64,000 nt of DNA from Nitrosomonas sp. Is79A3 (GTDB taxonomy: Bacteria > Pseudomonadota > Gammaproteobacteria > Burkholderiales > Nitrosomonadaceae), in the NCBI RefSeq assembly GCF_000219585.1, contig NC_015731.1, forward strand, positions 2,852,001 to 2,916,000, in the 5' to 3' direction. The translations under genes and the position numbers were made by a program. The notes under the pieces were generated by a model. The model worked only from the letters and a program-made list of their open reading frames with translations, was not told where the DNA came from and did no database searches. Each line of letters opens with the position of its first letter. The first letter of the stretch is position 1. Below are positions 1 through 8,727 of the stretch, one piece after another.

Positions 1-444
1 TAATGAGATTAGTAATAAAAACTAAGTATTTCAAATACCTTGCTCAACATCATTATCTTCATCATAAGTATATCAATTGCAATTTTAATTTGATGCTCGG
101 CGCAGATTGGTTTTTAGGATGCCACAGATCTCCCAATAAAAATGACCTAATTGAAATGAATAATCTAGGCCTTCATGAGTAAATCATGATAGTAATCATC
201 ATTCCCCTTTGATTCCAGGTTTTATATTGTGTAAAAATACAAATCCAATCACATCCACTTACCTTGGGGGTATTTTATTGAATCGTACCATTAATTTCTA
301 TACTAATAACCACTTATTAACTTGATTTAATGGACGCATGTTGGATGCAGGTCCGAATCCAGAAATCCCCCATGATCCATGCTTGTTTGCATGGCGATGA
401 GTAGTCTAAATTGCTTTCTGCAAGAAATACCGGCAATAGTCTGG
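1..444. other. AT-rich intergenic stretch, no gene seen
   Basis: I see no convincing reading frame on either strand and no trace of umuC, which would be expected downstream of umuD. The only structure is a short stem-loop at 377-394 (CCATGC, six-base loop, GCATGG) about 50 bases past the umuD stop. It could end umuD transcription but lacks a clear T-run. Confidence 0.6.
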
Positions 445-1050
445 TTATTTGAAACGGCGGAATGATCCTATCACGACACCAAAAATTTCAAACTGCATAT
501 CTGGGCGAATGTAAATGGGTTTGTAAGCACCTGATGAATTGGCTGGCATAAGCCTGGGCATTTTGTTCGCCCCGTAATCAAAGATTTTAATGGTGAATTC
601 ACGGTCCACCACTGCAAGCACAATGTCACCGATGCTTGGTGTCTTTGATCTATCTACCACAACTTTATCGTCTGGCAGCAAGCCGACATCAATCATCGAA
701 TCTCCCTTAATCGTAACGAAGAACGTCGATGCGGCATGATCGATCAGAAATTCACTGACATCGAGGCTTTTCTCGACATGATCATCCGCCGGACTGGGAA
801 AACCTGCTGCCACTTTAGTGGAAAAAAGCGGTAACAAGGTCGGTTGATCGCTAATGACGGGAATAAAAAACTCATCCACGTTGGTTGCCTCACTATCGGG
901 GCCTGTTCTTTTACGCTGGTATGCGTCAAGAAAGTTTTTAATGGTAGCTCCCTGACTCTCGGGTATACGTATTGAAACTGTCGGCTCGCCATATTTACCC
1001 TGACCGCGCGGCCTGCCTGCATTTTCTCTTTTCCCGCCACGATTTGACAT
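445..1050 (-). CDS. umuD: UmuD-type self-cleaving S24 peptidase, N-terminally extended
   Basis: LexA/UmuD-family serine protease of 201 residues. Known members cleave themselves when prompted by RecA filaments, turning UmuD into UmuD', the accessory subunit of translesion polymerase V. Visible landmarks are an Ala82-Gly83 cleavage site, Ser118 in GDSM and Lys155 in EFTIK. The spacings Gly-to-Ser 35 and Ser-to-Lys 37 equal those of E. coli UmuD (G25, S60, K97). About 58 residues precede the usual UmuD start, opening with a basic GRPRG patch, so this is a long variant. I chose the start at 1050 because an earlier start would run into the neighbouring gene and MSNRGGKRENAGRPRG is a typical beginning. 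No umuC follows. No LexA box was recognised. An alternative is a stand-alone S24 repressor. Confidence 0.85.
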   Translation of the reverse strand: MSNRGGKRENAGRPRGQGKYGEPTVSIRIPESQGATIKNFLDAYQRKRTGPDSEATNVDEFFIPVISDQPTLLPLFSTKVAAGFPSPADDHVEKSLDVSEFLIDHAASTFFVTIKGDSMIDVGLLPDDKVVVDRSKTPSIGDIVLAVVDREFTIKIFDYGANKMPRLMPANSSGAYKPIYIRPDMQFEIFGVVIGSFRRFK

Positions 1051-1130
1051 GCTTGAATCACTCCATATTTGATATACGAAACAGCATTCAAACACACCAG
1101 CTAGAGTGATGTCAAATATGCTGAAAGAAT

Positions 1131-1479
1131 CTATATCAGGTTGTTGGATGATGATTCCGATTCTGGCTCCGGCAATTTCTGCAGTCTTGGCCAACGATCA
1201 TAAATCCAGTGATATTCAGGCAGTGTTTCTTCAGTAGCCACGTAGACCCTTTGTTCACCATCACGCTCAGCAAGTAATGCCTGGATAGCCATGCTGGGTG
1301 CCAGAGTGATCCAATGGGATTGTTTATCTTGATCTTTTCCCACGAAGTTTCCAGCAGGAATCAATACGGGTCTCGGATGCCACGGTTTCCATTTACCTAC
1401 TTTGATGGAATCGATACGTGCCTAAACGGTCATCATAATTGTCACCAAAGCGGTCAAGATAATTGACGCGAGACAGCAT
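1131..1479 (-). pseudogene. decayed gene of unknown function upstream of umuD
   Basis: Two frames must be joined to read this gene. The first begins at 1479 (MLSRVNYLDRFGDNYDD) and closes near 1397. The second picks up near 1420 (ARIDSIKVGKWKPWHPRPV) and runs to the stop at 1131, about 80 bases before umuD on the same strand. One frameshift around 1415-1425 explains the break. The protein of roughly 110 residues has no domain I recognise. Its place directly before umuD suggests a former operon partner. A sequencing error at that spot would be an alternative. Confidence 0.45.
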
Positions 1480-1541
1480 GGTTGAATGCAATCAATTGGC
1501 TGCACTTTTTAGGTAAGCATCAAACACATTTTAGCATTTTA

Positions 1542-1555
1542 TTGATCTAAATCAA
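1542..1555 (+). promoter_or_regulatory. perfect FNR/ANR-type box
   Basis: TTGATCTAAATCAA matches the FNR consensus TTGAT-N4-ATCAA at all ten fixed positions. It lies 63 bases upstream of the ATG at 1619. A GAAAAT hexamer at 1578-1583 is correctly spaced to be the -10 of a class II FNR promoter. The FNR assignment is from consensus only. Confidence 0.6.
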
Positions 1556-1618
1556 TGAATCCAACTTTGATTCGATTGAAAATTTTGTTTCCACTATTAC
1601 ATATAATTGGAGGCAATA

Positions 1619-1732
1619 ATGAAAATGCTAGAAACAGAAGATGCTATTACATTTAAAAAATTGGGTTTCAATTTAACAGTCATAAGCGCAGTGGCGGTGG
1701 GTTTGATTTTTATATCGATGTATTTTTCGTAA
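1619..1732 (+). CDS. 37-residue single-pass membrane protein
   Basis: ATG at 1619 follows a strong ribosome site (TTGGAGG, spaced five bases). The product has a polar start with several acidic residues (MKMLETEDAITFKK) and then one hydrophobic helix of about 20 residues (roughly 18-36) ending just before the stop. This is the shape of small subunits of respiratory or transport complexes, but I do not recognise the family. The gene stands alone, behind a perfect FNR-type box and before a strong stem-loop (1786-1805), which together look like a complete small transcription unit. Function is unknown; an oxygen-related membrane role is an inference from the FNR box only. Confidence 0.6.
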   Translation: MKMLETEDAITFKKLGFNLTVISAVAVGLIFISMYFS

Positions 1733-1785
1733 GTAATCGACGCAAGCGCCTAAAATTCTTTGATTTCTAGTGCTTTAATGAACTA

Positions 1786-1805
1786 CCTCGCCCCTTGGGG
1801 CGAGG
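1786..1805. terminator. strong GC stem-loop after the small membrane protein
   Basis: CCTCGCCCC / GGGGCGAGG can form a nine-pair stem around TT (in practice a shorter stem with a larger loop). It lies 54 bases after the stop at 1732. No T-run follows, so a rho-independent terminator is plausible but not certain. Confidence 0.5.
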
Positions 1806-1810
1806 AATTA

Positions 1811-1930
1811 AACCAGAGAAGGACTAGATACCGCAATCCTTACCTGACCAGCCATACTTTCGCATGGGCACTACTTTTAAGAGGTGAAAATTCGCTTTGG
1901 GTTGCGCAGCAAATGGGGCATAAGGATTAG
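1811..1930 (+). pseudogene. C-terminal scrap of a tyrosine recombinase
   Basis: About 39 codons ending in TAG read as the end of a phage-type integrase: a region like TSHTFAW, then SLWVAQQMGHKD. In intact relatives the first motif is R-H-T-F-A, so the catalytic arginine neighbour has changed to Ser. The active-site Tyr region and everything upstream are missing. The scrap ends 25 bases before the IS256 element and marks an old integration event. Confidence 0.6.
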
Positions 1931-2358
1931 GGGTCAGATTAGAAAGATTTATGGGGAGCTATGATCATTTCTGGTGTATGACAGGAGAAGAGAGCGGTGT
2001 AATCTGTTGATAAAGATCTGCCCAGATCAACTATCAAAATAAGGAGAACACCGCAATGACAGATAATAATGTTTTTAAACTGAATAGACCAGAGCAGGAT
2101 GATCCGTTGCAAGAGGTGCTCCGGGAAGGTGCACGTAAAATGTTGGCTGCAGCTATTGAAGCGGAAGTATCGATCTTTATGAGCGGCATGGACTTTTAGA
2201 AACCGCTGAAGGTAAATCGGCAGTGGTTAGAAATGGTTATCTGCCTAAGCGATCGATTCAAACAGGACTCGGAGACATTGAAGTTAAGGAAACTCTGATT
2301 AAATCCCAAAAACTTGTAAAATACGCGTAGATTGTAACCACTGCAAGGGAATGCATTG

Positions 2359-3321
2359 ATGAAACAATTAGTATTGTCGATTCCATTATTTATCAAGAAA
2401 CCAAAAGTAACTCGCCGGCAAAAGTTTCTCGAAGAAATGGAGCAAGTGGTTCCATGGGTAGACTGGACGAATCGGATCGCGCCGCACTATCCGGTAGCAG
2501 GTTTGGGACGCAAGCCATTTGCGTTGGAAGCGATGCTGCGGATTCATATGATGCAGCAATGGTTTGGTTATTCAGATCCGGCAATGGAAGAAGCGTTACA
2601 TGATGTGCCGATGCTACGTGAATTTGCAGGACTAGATGCGGGAGAAGATGTTATGCCTGATGAGACGACGATCCTCAAGTTTCGCCACCTGCTGGAGAGG
2701 CATCACTTGGCACAAAGCCTGTTTGCTGAAACAACTGCGCGGTTAGCGCAACAGGGATTATTGCTGCGTCAGGGCACGATAGTTGACGCCACGCTGATAG
2801 CGGCTGCGCCATCGACCAAGAACCGGCAACGCAAACGTGATGGCGAGATGAGTTCGACTAAGAAAGGCAGCAACTATTACTTTGGATTAAAAGCACACAT
2901 AGGCGTAGATGCCGATTCCGGCCTGGTGCATAGCCTGGAAATTACCACGGCCAAAGTGGCCGATGGCAACATGACTGATGCGCTGATACATGGCGAAGAG
3001 GCGATTGTATTGGGTGATCGGGCTTATACTCGTAATGATCGCAATCTGGAAGCGCAACGACAGCCGGAAGAGCCGGTCTGGGGTATGCCATTCAAACGCA
3101 AGCGCGGTGAGGAATTGCCAGCAGAACATGTCGTGCTCAATCGTATGCTAGCTTCACTACGCGCAAAGGTTGAACATCCGTTTCGTATTGTCAAAAGACA
3201 ATTTGGTTATACCAAAGTCCGTTACCGAGGATTGTTCAAGAATGCACAACAGCTTCATCTGTTGTTTGCTCTGGCTAATCTCTACCATGTTCGTAAGGTG
3301 TTAATGCCAACCACGGGATAA
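2359..3321 (+). CDS. IS5-family DDE transposase
   Basis: Transposase of 320 residues that cuts and joins the ends of its own element. It has an N-terminal DUF772-type region (VTRRQKFLEEMEQVVPW and following) and an RNase H-like core with DDE residues at VDATLIAA, VLGDRAY and KVEHPFRIVKRQFG. Length and motifs are normal. I chose the ATG at 2359 over the TTG just before it. No frameshift was seen. A stem-loop at 3334-3356 follows the stop. Confidence 0.92.
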   Translation: MKQLVLSIPLFIKKPKVTRRQKFLEEMEQVVPWVDWTNRIAPHYPVAGLGRKPFALEAMLRIHMMQQWFGYSDPAMEEALHDVPMLREFAGLDAGEDVMPDETTILKFRHLLERHHLAQSLFAETTARLAQQGLLLRQGTIVDATLIAAAPSTKNRQRKRDGEMSSTKKGSNYYFGLKAHIGVDADSGLVHSLEITTAKVADGNMTDALIHGEEAIVLGDRAYTRNDRNLEAQRQPEEPVWGMPFKRKRGEELPAEHVVLNRMLASLRAKVEHPFRIVKRQFGYTKVRYRGLFKNAQQLHLLFALANLYHVRKVLMPTTG

Positions 3322-3333
3322 TTCCGTCCAATA

Positions 3334-3356
3334 CCCCTGAAAATCAGCATCAGGGG
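3334..3356 (+). terminator. stem-loop after the IS5 transposase
   Basis: CCCCTGA, nine-base loop, TCAGGGG, starting 13 bases after the stop and inside the element. No T-run follows. Confidence 0.45.
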
Positions 3357-4727
3357 ACAGAATAGTATGCAATCTGCTAAAAATTACAGTTATTAATCGC
3401 ACAATAATGCCTATATTAGCTACTTTACCGATAGCTTTGTCGACAAAACTGGAATAAATAACTTAATCAGAGCTTCCTTAAAGTTCCGAAGATTCGAGAT
3501 CGTTCTAATTCTGGTATTAAGTTTAACAGTAGCCTGGTACCGCCTTACTTGAAGCGTGCCAAGAATATTGAGGAGTTTTTACCCTGGCTTTACCTGATGG
3601 GCATTTCAACGGGAGATTTTTCAGAGACGCTGAAGCATCTTTTGGGGGCGAATGCGACGGGACTGTCGGCGGCCACGATTAGCCGATTAAAGCAGGACTG
3701 GGAGCAGGATTACCAGGAATGGAGCCGACGTGATTTAAGTAAGAAACGTTACGTTTATGTTTGGGCTGATGGCGTCTACAGTAATGTCCGAATGGATGAC
3801 CGGTTATGTTTGTTGGTGATTATCGGTTCCGATGAAACGGGGCGCAAAGAATTGCTGGCATTGTCTGACGGCTACCGTGAATCGGCTGCGAGTTGGGAGG
3901 AAGTATTAACGGATTTAAAGCAGCGAGGACTCAAGAACGCACCTAAATTGGCTGTCGGTGATGGTGCTCTGGGATTCTGGAAAGCTGTCACCAAGCTCTG
4001 GCCAGAAACCGATCAGCAGCGCTGCTGGGTGCATAAGACCGCCAATGTATTGGAGAAACTACCCAAAGCCATGCAACCCAAAGTCAAAGAAGCCTTGCAT
4101 GATATTTGGCAAGCGGAAACTCGGGAAGAGGCTTACAAAGCATTTGATGATTGTATTGAACGATTCAGCCCAAAATATCCAGGCGCGATGGATTGCTTGG
4201 CCAAGGACAAAGATTCCATGTTGGCTTTCTATGATTATCCTGCCGAGAACTGGCAGCACATTAGAACCACCAACCCAATTGAGTCTGTATTTGCTACTGT
4301 CAGACTAAGAACTGCCAAAATGAAAAATTGTGGAAGCCGTATAACAACACTGACGATGGCATTCAAACTCATGGAAACCGCACAGAAAAAATGGTTCCGC
4401 TTAAGAGGTTATAATCTGTTAGCAGATGTAATCAATGGCGTTAAATTTGTTAACGGTATTAAACAAGCAGAGGATCAAAAACAGAATGCCGCTTGATTCT
4501 CTATACACCAGATTTGACTATAGCTCATATTTATGGGTGCCACATACACAAAAAACAGAGTAGAAAGTAATTCTAATCCTTTATAATCTGATAAACCCGA
4601 TAAGTCAGGTAATTAAGTTATACAAGTAGAAAAATGCATTGCGCTTCTAGTTGCCTACTTGTTGTAATACGGTATTTTGCCGGCCTGGCGGTACAGGAAT
4701 ACTTGAAGCCAAAATACCTTCTCTTAC

Positions 4728-4928
4728 CTATCCAGACCACTGCATCAACCCCCCTCCATACCTTATTTTCGGCCCATCAGACCAATTCAAATCGAACTCA
4801 TTAGAGTTATAATCAGGCCCCTTCCGAACGAGCCGATCAACCACTTCTTCATCAGTAAATCCCCGTTCCACATCGGTTGCAATGACGTGTTTGAGCTCGG
4901 CTATTGATTGGCTATGCCATGCATTCAT
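4728..4928 (-). pseudogene. N-terminal scrap of a P-type cation ATPase
   Basis: The first 40 or so residues (AELKHVIATDVERGFTDEE, then VVDRLVRKGP) match the cation-ATPase N-terminal domain seen in P-type II pumps. After that the reading turns into unrelated sequence and stops; the actuator, phosphorylation and transmembrane parts are missing. Its ATG overlaps the original stop of the methyltransferase gene (ATGA), so it was the last gene of the cus operon before truncation. The P-type II domain is unexpected in a copper operon, where P1B pumps are usual. Confidence 0.6.
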
Positions 4929-5583
4929 AGTTTATTTCTCATTGGCTTGCAGGCACGGTATAAAGCGATGACTCCGACCACTGTGCGATAACGGGTAGTC
5001 TCCTCCACTGGATGGAATCCGGCATCTGCTATAAAAACCGGCAATAAACCCAGAATGTATCGTGAACCTCTTCAGCCCACCGCATTACCAGAGAGATTAG
5101 CCACATGGCCAAATCCTGCGGTTTGCCGAAGTCCGCAATATGCAACTCGCCACCGGGCTTCAATACGCGAAATGCTTCCCTGAGTGCTTGCTGTTTATCT
5201 TGCTGCGTCAAATGATGCAACATCAGGCTAGCAAAAACGTGATCAAAGCTTTCGTCCGGATAGGGCAAACAAGTCGCCGTACCCTGTTGCAGGACGATAG
5301 TCACTCCTGTTTGCTCGGCCTTCCTTCGTGCGATGTCCAATATCTGAGGATCCATATCAAGACCATTTACTCCGGCATCCGGTTGAATTTGTTTGATCAT
5401 CAGAGTGAGTGTGCCCGTACCGCAACCCACATCCAGCACATCTTGACCAGGCTGGATGCGGGCTTGCGCGATCAATGCAGTCTTAATTCTCGATTCAGGA
5501 AATAAGCGCCGCATTATCGGATCGTACCAGCGTGTCAGCCAGTGGAAATGAAACGCCGGGATATAATGAGGATGCTTCTTCAT
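4925..5583 (-). pseudogene. class I SAM-dependent methyltransferase, frameshifted near its end
   Basis: Rossmann-fold methyltransferase with SAM-binding motif VLDVGCGTGTLTL (around residues 48-60) and the acidic GLDMDPQ motif after it. The start at 5583 overlaps the cusA stop by four bases (ATGA), showing translational coupling. Near 5060 one A seems lost (GATACATT for GATAACATT), which ends the protein after 184 residues with an altered tail (TFWVYCRFL). In the repaired frame it continues as ILGLLPVFIADAGFHPVEE to a stop at 4925, giving 219 residues. The missing part is the C-terminal strand region, so activity is doubtful. The methylated substrate is unknown. Confidence 0.75.
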
Positions 5584-8500
5584 GACAAATCCCTCATCTT
5601 TTCCGTTTTAAGTGAATGTCGAATTGAAATTTCCTTGATAAGCGCATAGATTGCGGGAAACACGATCAATGTTAGTACTGTAGCGGAAACCATGCCGCCC
5701 ACCATCGGGGCAGAAATGCGCCGGATCACTTCGGAACCCGTGCCGCTGCTAAACATAACCGGAAGCAGGCCCAAGACACTTCCCGCGATGGTCATCATCA
5801 CGGGTCGTATTCGATATACCGCCCCTTGCACTACCGCTTCGTAAAGATCCTCGACGGTGACTTTGCTGCCAGAAGCTTCACGCTTTGCAGTCACCTCTTT
5901 GAGCGCCTGATCGAGAAACTCGAGCATAACCATTCCAGATTCGGCCGCGATACCAACGAGACCGATGAAACCAATTGCGGCTGCGATGCTCATGTTGTAG
6001 TCGAGCCAATACATCAGCCAGATACCTCCGACTAAGGAAAAAGGTACCGATAGCATTACTATCAATGTCTCTGTAAGACGATTGAAATTCAGATATACAA
6101 GCAGGAATACCATCAGGAGAGTGATAGGCACTACCACTTTCAGTTTCTCGTTGGCCCGCTCCATGTATTCGAATTGCCCGCTCCAGGTGGCATAGTACCC
6201 GGGAGGAAATTGCACTTGTTCACGCACTGCTTTCTGTCCGGCTGCAACGTAACTACCGATATCACGATCACGAATATCAACAAAAATATACGCAGACAGC
6301 AGTGCATTTTCCGTACGGATGCTTGGCGGGCCTTTGACAAGACTGATCTGTGCAAGCTGGCCAAGCGGAATCATTGTGGCTCCCATGGTCGGAACCAGCA
6401 CCTGAGTAGCAATTGCCTGCGGATCGCTGCGTAGCTCGCGTGGATAGCGTACGGTAACACCGAAGCGTTCCCGGCCTTCAACCGTGGTCGTCACCATCTC
6501 GCCGCCAAGTGCTGCTGAAATCACAGACAATAAATCGCCGACAGCCAATCCATATCGGGCAAGTTCAAGACGATCGGGCTCAACATCAAGATAGTAGCCG
6601 CCGGTCGTGCGTTCCGCGAAGGCACTACTGGTTCCTGGCACCGTTTTAACAACTGATTCAATTTGTTTGGCAAGCTTTTCAATCTCGCCCAAATCCTTGC
6701 CGAACACCTTGATGCCGACGGGCGTACGAATACCGGTGGCAAGCATATCGTTTCTATTTTTGATCGGCATCGTCCAGGCATTACTGACTCCTGGCATTTG
6801 TAATGCTTGATCCAATTCGGCGATCAACTTGTCGATGGTCATACCTTGTCGCCAATCGCTTTCCGGTTTCAAATTAATGATCGTTTCAGTCATTTCCAAT
6901 GGCGCTGGATCGGTAGCGGTATTGGCGCGTCCGGCTTTGCCCAATACCGATGCCACCTCGGGAAAACTTTTAATGATTTTATTCTGTGTTTGCAGGATTT
7001 CTGCCGCTTTGGTAACGGAAATACCTGGAAGTGTTACTGGCATATAAAGTAGTGTGCCTTCATTCAATGTTGGCATAAACTCTGTTCCCAGCCTGAGCAT
7101 TGGATAAACAGTAACCCCAACTACCACGACTGCTGCCAGGACAATGAATTTTTTCCACTGTAACACCTGAGCCATTACAGGCCGATAGAGCTGGATCATG
7201 ATCCGGCCCAGTGGATTGTCTTGCTCGCGCGGAATGCGGCCACGAAGCAAAAGCAGAATCAGAGCCGGTACCAAAGTGATCGAAAGCAGCGCAGCACCCG
7301 CCATAGCAAACGTTTTGGTATAAGCAAGCGGGTGAAACATGCGCCCTTCCTGCGCTTCGAGCACAAACACCGGTATAAATGATACCGTGATGATCAGCAA
7401 GCTGAAAAATAACGGTGGGCCGACTTCTTTGCAGGCTGCAATGACAGCCTCCGTGCGTGATTCATCGGGAGCAAGGCGCGCAAGATGTTTATGCGCGTTT
7501 TCGACCATGACGATGGCTGCGTCTGTCATTTCTGCGATCGCCAGTGCGATACCGGCCAGGCTCATGATGTTGGAATTAATGCCAAGGTGAAACATTGCAA
7601 TGAAGGCGATCAGCACACCGATCGGAAGCATGATGATCGCCACCAATGCACTGCGCACATGCATGAGAAATACTGCACATACCAGCGCCACGATTATGAT
7701 CTGCTCGATAAATACTTCGTTTAGCGTCGCGATGGCGCGGTGAATTAACTCCGAGCGGTTGTAGACAGGCTGAATCGAAACACCTTCCGGTAAACCGGAC
7801 GCGATTTCGTCGATCTTTTTTTCAAGATTATGGGTAACATTGAGAGCGTTTTCACCATGCCGCGCCACTGCGATACCCGAAACAACCTCTCCTTCTCCGT
7901 TGTATTCAGTAATGCCACGGCGCTCATCAGGAACTAACTCCACCCGGGCAACATGACTCAGCAATACCGGCATACCCTCGTGTGCCTTCACAACCAGATT
8001 TTCAAGATCACTAATTCCGCGTAAATAGCCCTTACCGCGAACCATATTCTCAGTTTCCGTCAGCTCGATCACACGTCCCCCGACATCGCGGTTGCTGGAG
8101 GCGACAACATCGGAAATGGTTTTGAGTGATATCCCGTAGGCTTGGAGGCGCCGGGGATCTACAGTGACTTGATAGTTTTTTACAAAACCGCCTACACTCG
8201 CCACTTCCGACACGCCATGTGCTGCAGTCAACTGATAGCGCAGAAACCAATCCTGAATAGCACGTAATTCGTCGAGTGCGCGATTCTTGGCAATTAGCAC
8301 ATATTGGTAAACCCAACCAACCCCCGTTGCATCCGGGCCGAGAGAAGGCCTGACATTTTCTGGCAACCAGTTTGCTGCGAAGCTCAGGTATTCCAGTACT
8401 CGCGAACGCGCCCAGTAGATATCGGTGCCATCTTCAAAGATGACGTACACAAACGATACACCGAAATTTGATAATCCCCTGACAACCTTTGATTTTGGCA

Positions 8501-8726
8501 CACTCAACATAGCGGTAGTCAGCGGATAAGTAATCTGGTCTTCGACCACCTGCGGCGCCTGTCCGGGATATTCCGTGTAGATGATGACCTGTACGTCCGA
8601 TAAGTCGGGTATTGCGTCGATAGGCGTCTTCAACACTGCATACACGCCCCAAGCTACCACAAAAAAGGCTCCAAGTAGTACCAGGAAGACATTCCGCACC
8701 GACCATTCGATTATATTGCCAATCAT
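5580..8726 (-). CDS. cusA: CusA-type heavy-metal RND efflux pump
   Basis: Inner-membrane proton/metal antiporter that with CusB and CusC exports Cu(I) and Ag(I) from the cell interior and periplasm. It has 1048 residues, against 1047 for E. coli CusA. The order is TM1 (about 10-30), large periplasmic loop, TM2-6, second loop, TM8-12. The heavy-metal RND signature in TM4 reads AEMTDAAIVMVENAHKHL, with the proton-relay Asp in place. The porter-domain text GEMVTTTVEGRERFGV is close to CusA/SilA. Start at 8726 (MIGNIIEWSVRN) is one base after the cusB stop and has GGAGGA upstream; a longer reading from 8798 lies wholly within cusB. Substrate is inferred from the CueR neighbour and CusF-like domain; CzcA-like Zn/Co export is less likely. 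Confidence 0.93.
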   Translation of the reverse strand: MIGNIIEWSVRNVFLVLLGAFFVVAWGVYAVLKTPIDAIPDLSDVQVIIYTEYPGQAPQVVEDQITYPLTTAMLSVPKSKVVRGLSNFGVSFVYVIFEDGTDIYWARSRVLEYLSFAANWLPENVRPSLGPDATGVGWVYQYVLIAKNRALDELRAIQDWFLRYQLTAAHGVSEVASVGGFVKNYQVTVDPRRLQAYGISLKTISDVVASSNRDVGGRVIELTETENMVRGKGYLRGISDLENLVVKAHEGMPVLLSHVARVELVPDERRGITEYNGEGEVVSGIAVARHGENALNVTHNLEKKIDEIASGLPEGVSIQPVYNRSELIHRAIATLNEVFIEQIIIVALVCAVFLMHVRSALVAIIMLPIGVLIAFIAMFHLGINSNIMSLAGIALAIAEMTDAAIVMVENAHKHLARLAPDESRTEAVIAACKEVGPPLFFSLLIITVSFIPVFVLEAQEGRMFHPLAYTKTFAMAGAALLSITLVPALILLLLRGRIPREQDNPLGRIMIQLYRPVMAQVLQWKKFIVLAAVVVVGVTVYPMLRLGTEFMPTLNEGTLLYMPVTLPGISVTKAAEILQTQNKIIKSFPEVASVLGKAGRANTATDPAPLEMTETIINLKPESDWRQGMTIDKLIAELDQALQMPGVSNAWTMPIKNRNDMLATGIRTPVGIKVFGKDLGEIEKLAKQIESVVKTVPGTSSAFAERTTGGYYLDVEPDRLELARYGLAVGDLLSVISAALGGEMVTTTVEGRERFGVTVRYPRELRSDPQAIATQVLVPTMGATMIPLGQLAQISLVKGPPSIRTENALLSAYIFVDIRDRDIGSYVAAGQKAVREQVQFPPGYYATWSGQFEYMERANEKLKVVVPITLLMVFLLVYLNFNRLTETLIVMLSVPFSLVGGIWLMYWLDYNMSIAAAIGFIGLVGIAAESGMVMLEFLDQALKEVTAKREASGSKVTVEDLYEAVVQGAVYRIRPVMMTIAGSVLGLLPVMFSSGTGSEVIRRISAPMVGGMVSATVLTLIVFPAIYALIKEISIRHSLKTEKMRDLS

Positions 8727-8727
8727 C

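Larger units (their letters stand above)
2288..3477 (+). mobile_element. IS5-family element, 1190 bp, TTAA duplication
   Basis: Termini are GGAAACTCTGATTAA at 2288 and, inverted, GGAAGCTCTGATTAA at 3477, one mismatch in 15. TTAA stands at 2284-2287 and 3478-3481, a four-base target duplication of the YTAR type typical of the IS5 group. Removing the element plus one TTAA restores the IS256 frame exactly. The transposase is intact, so it may still be active. Confidence 0.92.
2056..4496 (+). pseudogene. IS256-family (mutator-type) transposase, interrupted and frameshifted
   Basis: The 5' part starts at 2056 (MTDNNVFKLNRPEQ), shortly after AAGGAGAA. A one-base deletion near 2180 (ATGAGCGG where ATGGAGCGG is expected) brings in a stop at 2197. 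The correct frame continues to 2287, where the IS5 element enters. The 3' part resumes in frame at 3482 (KVPKIRDRS) and runs to 4496. Rejoined with the missing base the product is 415 residues, normal for the family. The three DDE residues survive in the 3' part: WADG, VGDGALG and TTNPIESVF. The 3' fragment alone is open from 3549 but lacks the DNA-binding N-terminus. Confidence 0.85.
1955..4535 (+). mobile_element. IS256-family element, split by an IS5-family element
   Basis: The ends are related inverted repeats: GAGCTATGATCATTTCTGGT around 1956-1975 and, on the other strand, GAGCTATAGTCAAATCTGGT around 4506-4525. Removing the 1190-bp insert plus one TTAA copy leaves about 1.4 kb, the usual IS256 size. 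Outer limits are accurate to about 20 bases and I found no clear target duplication. The element carries a transposase with both an insertion and a one-base deletion, so it is not autonomous. Confidence 0.75.
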
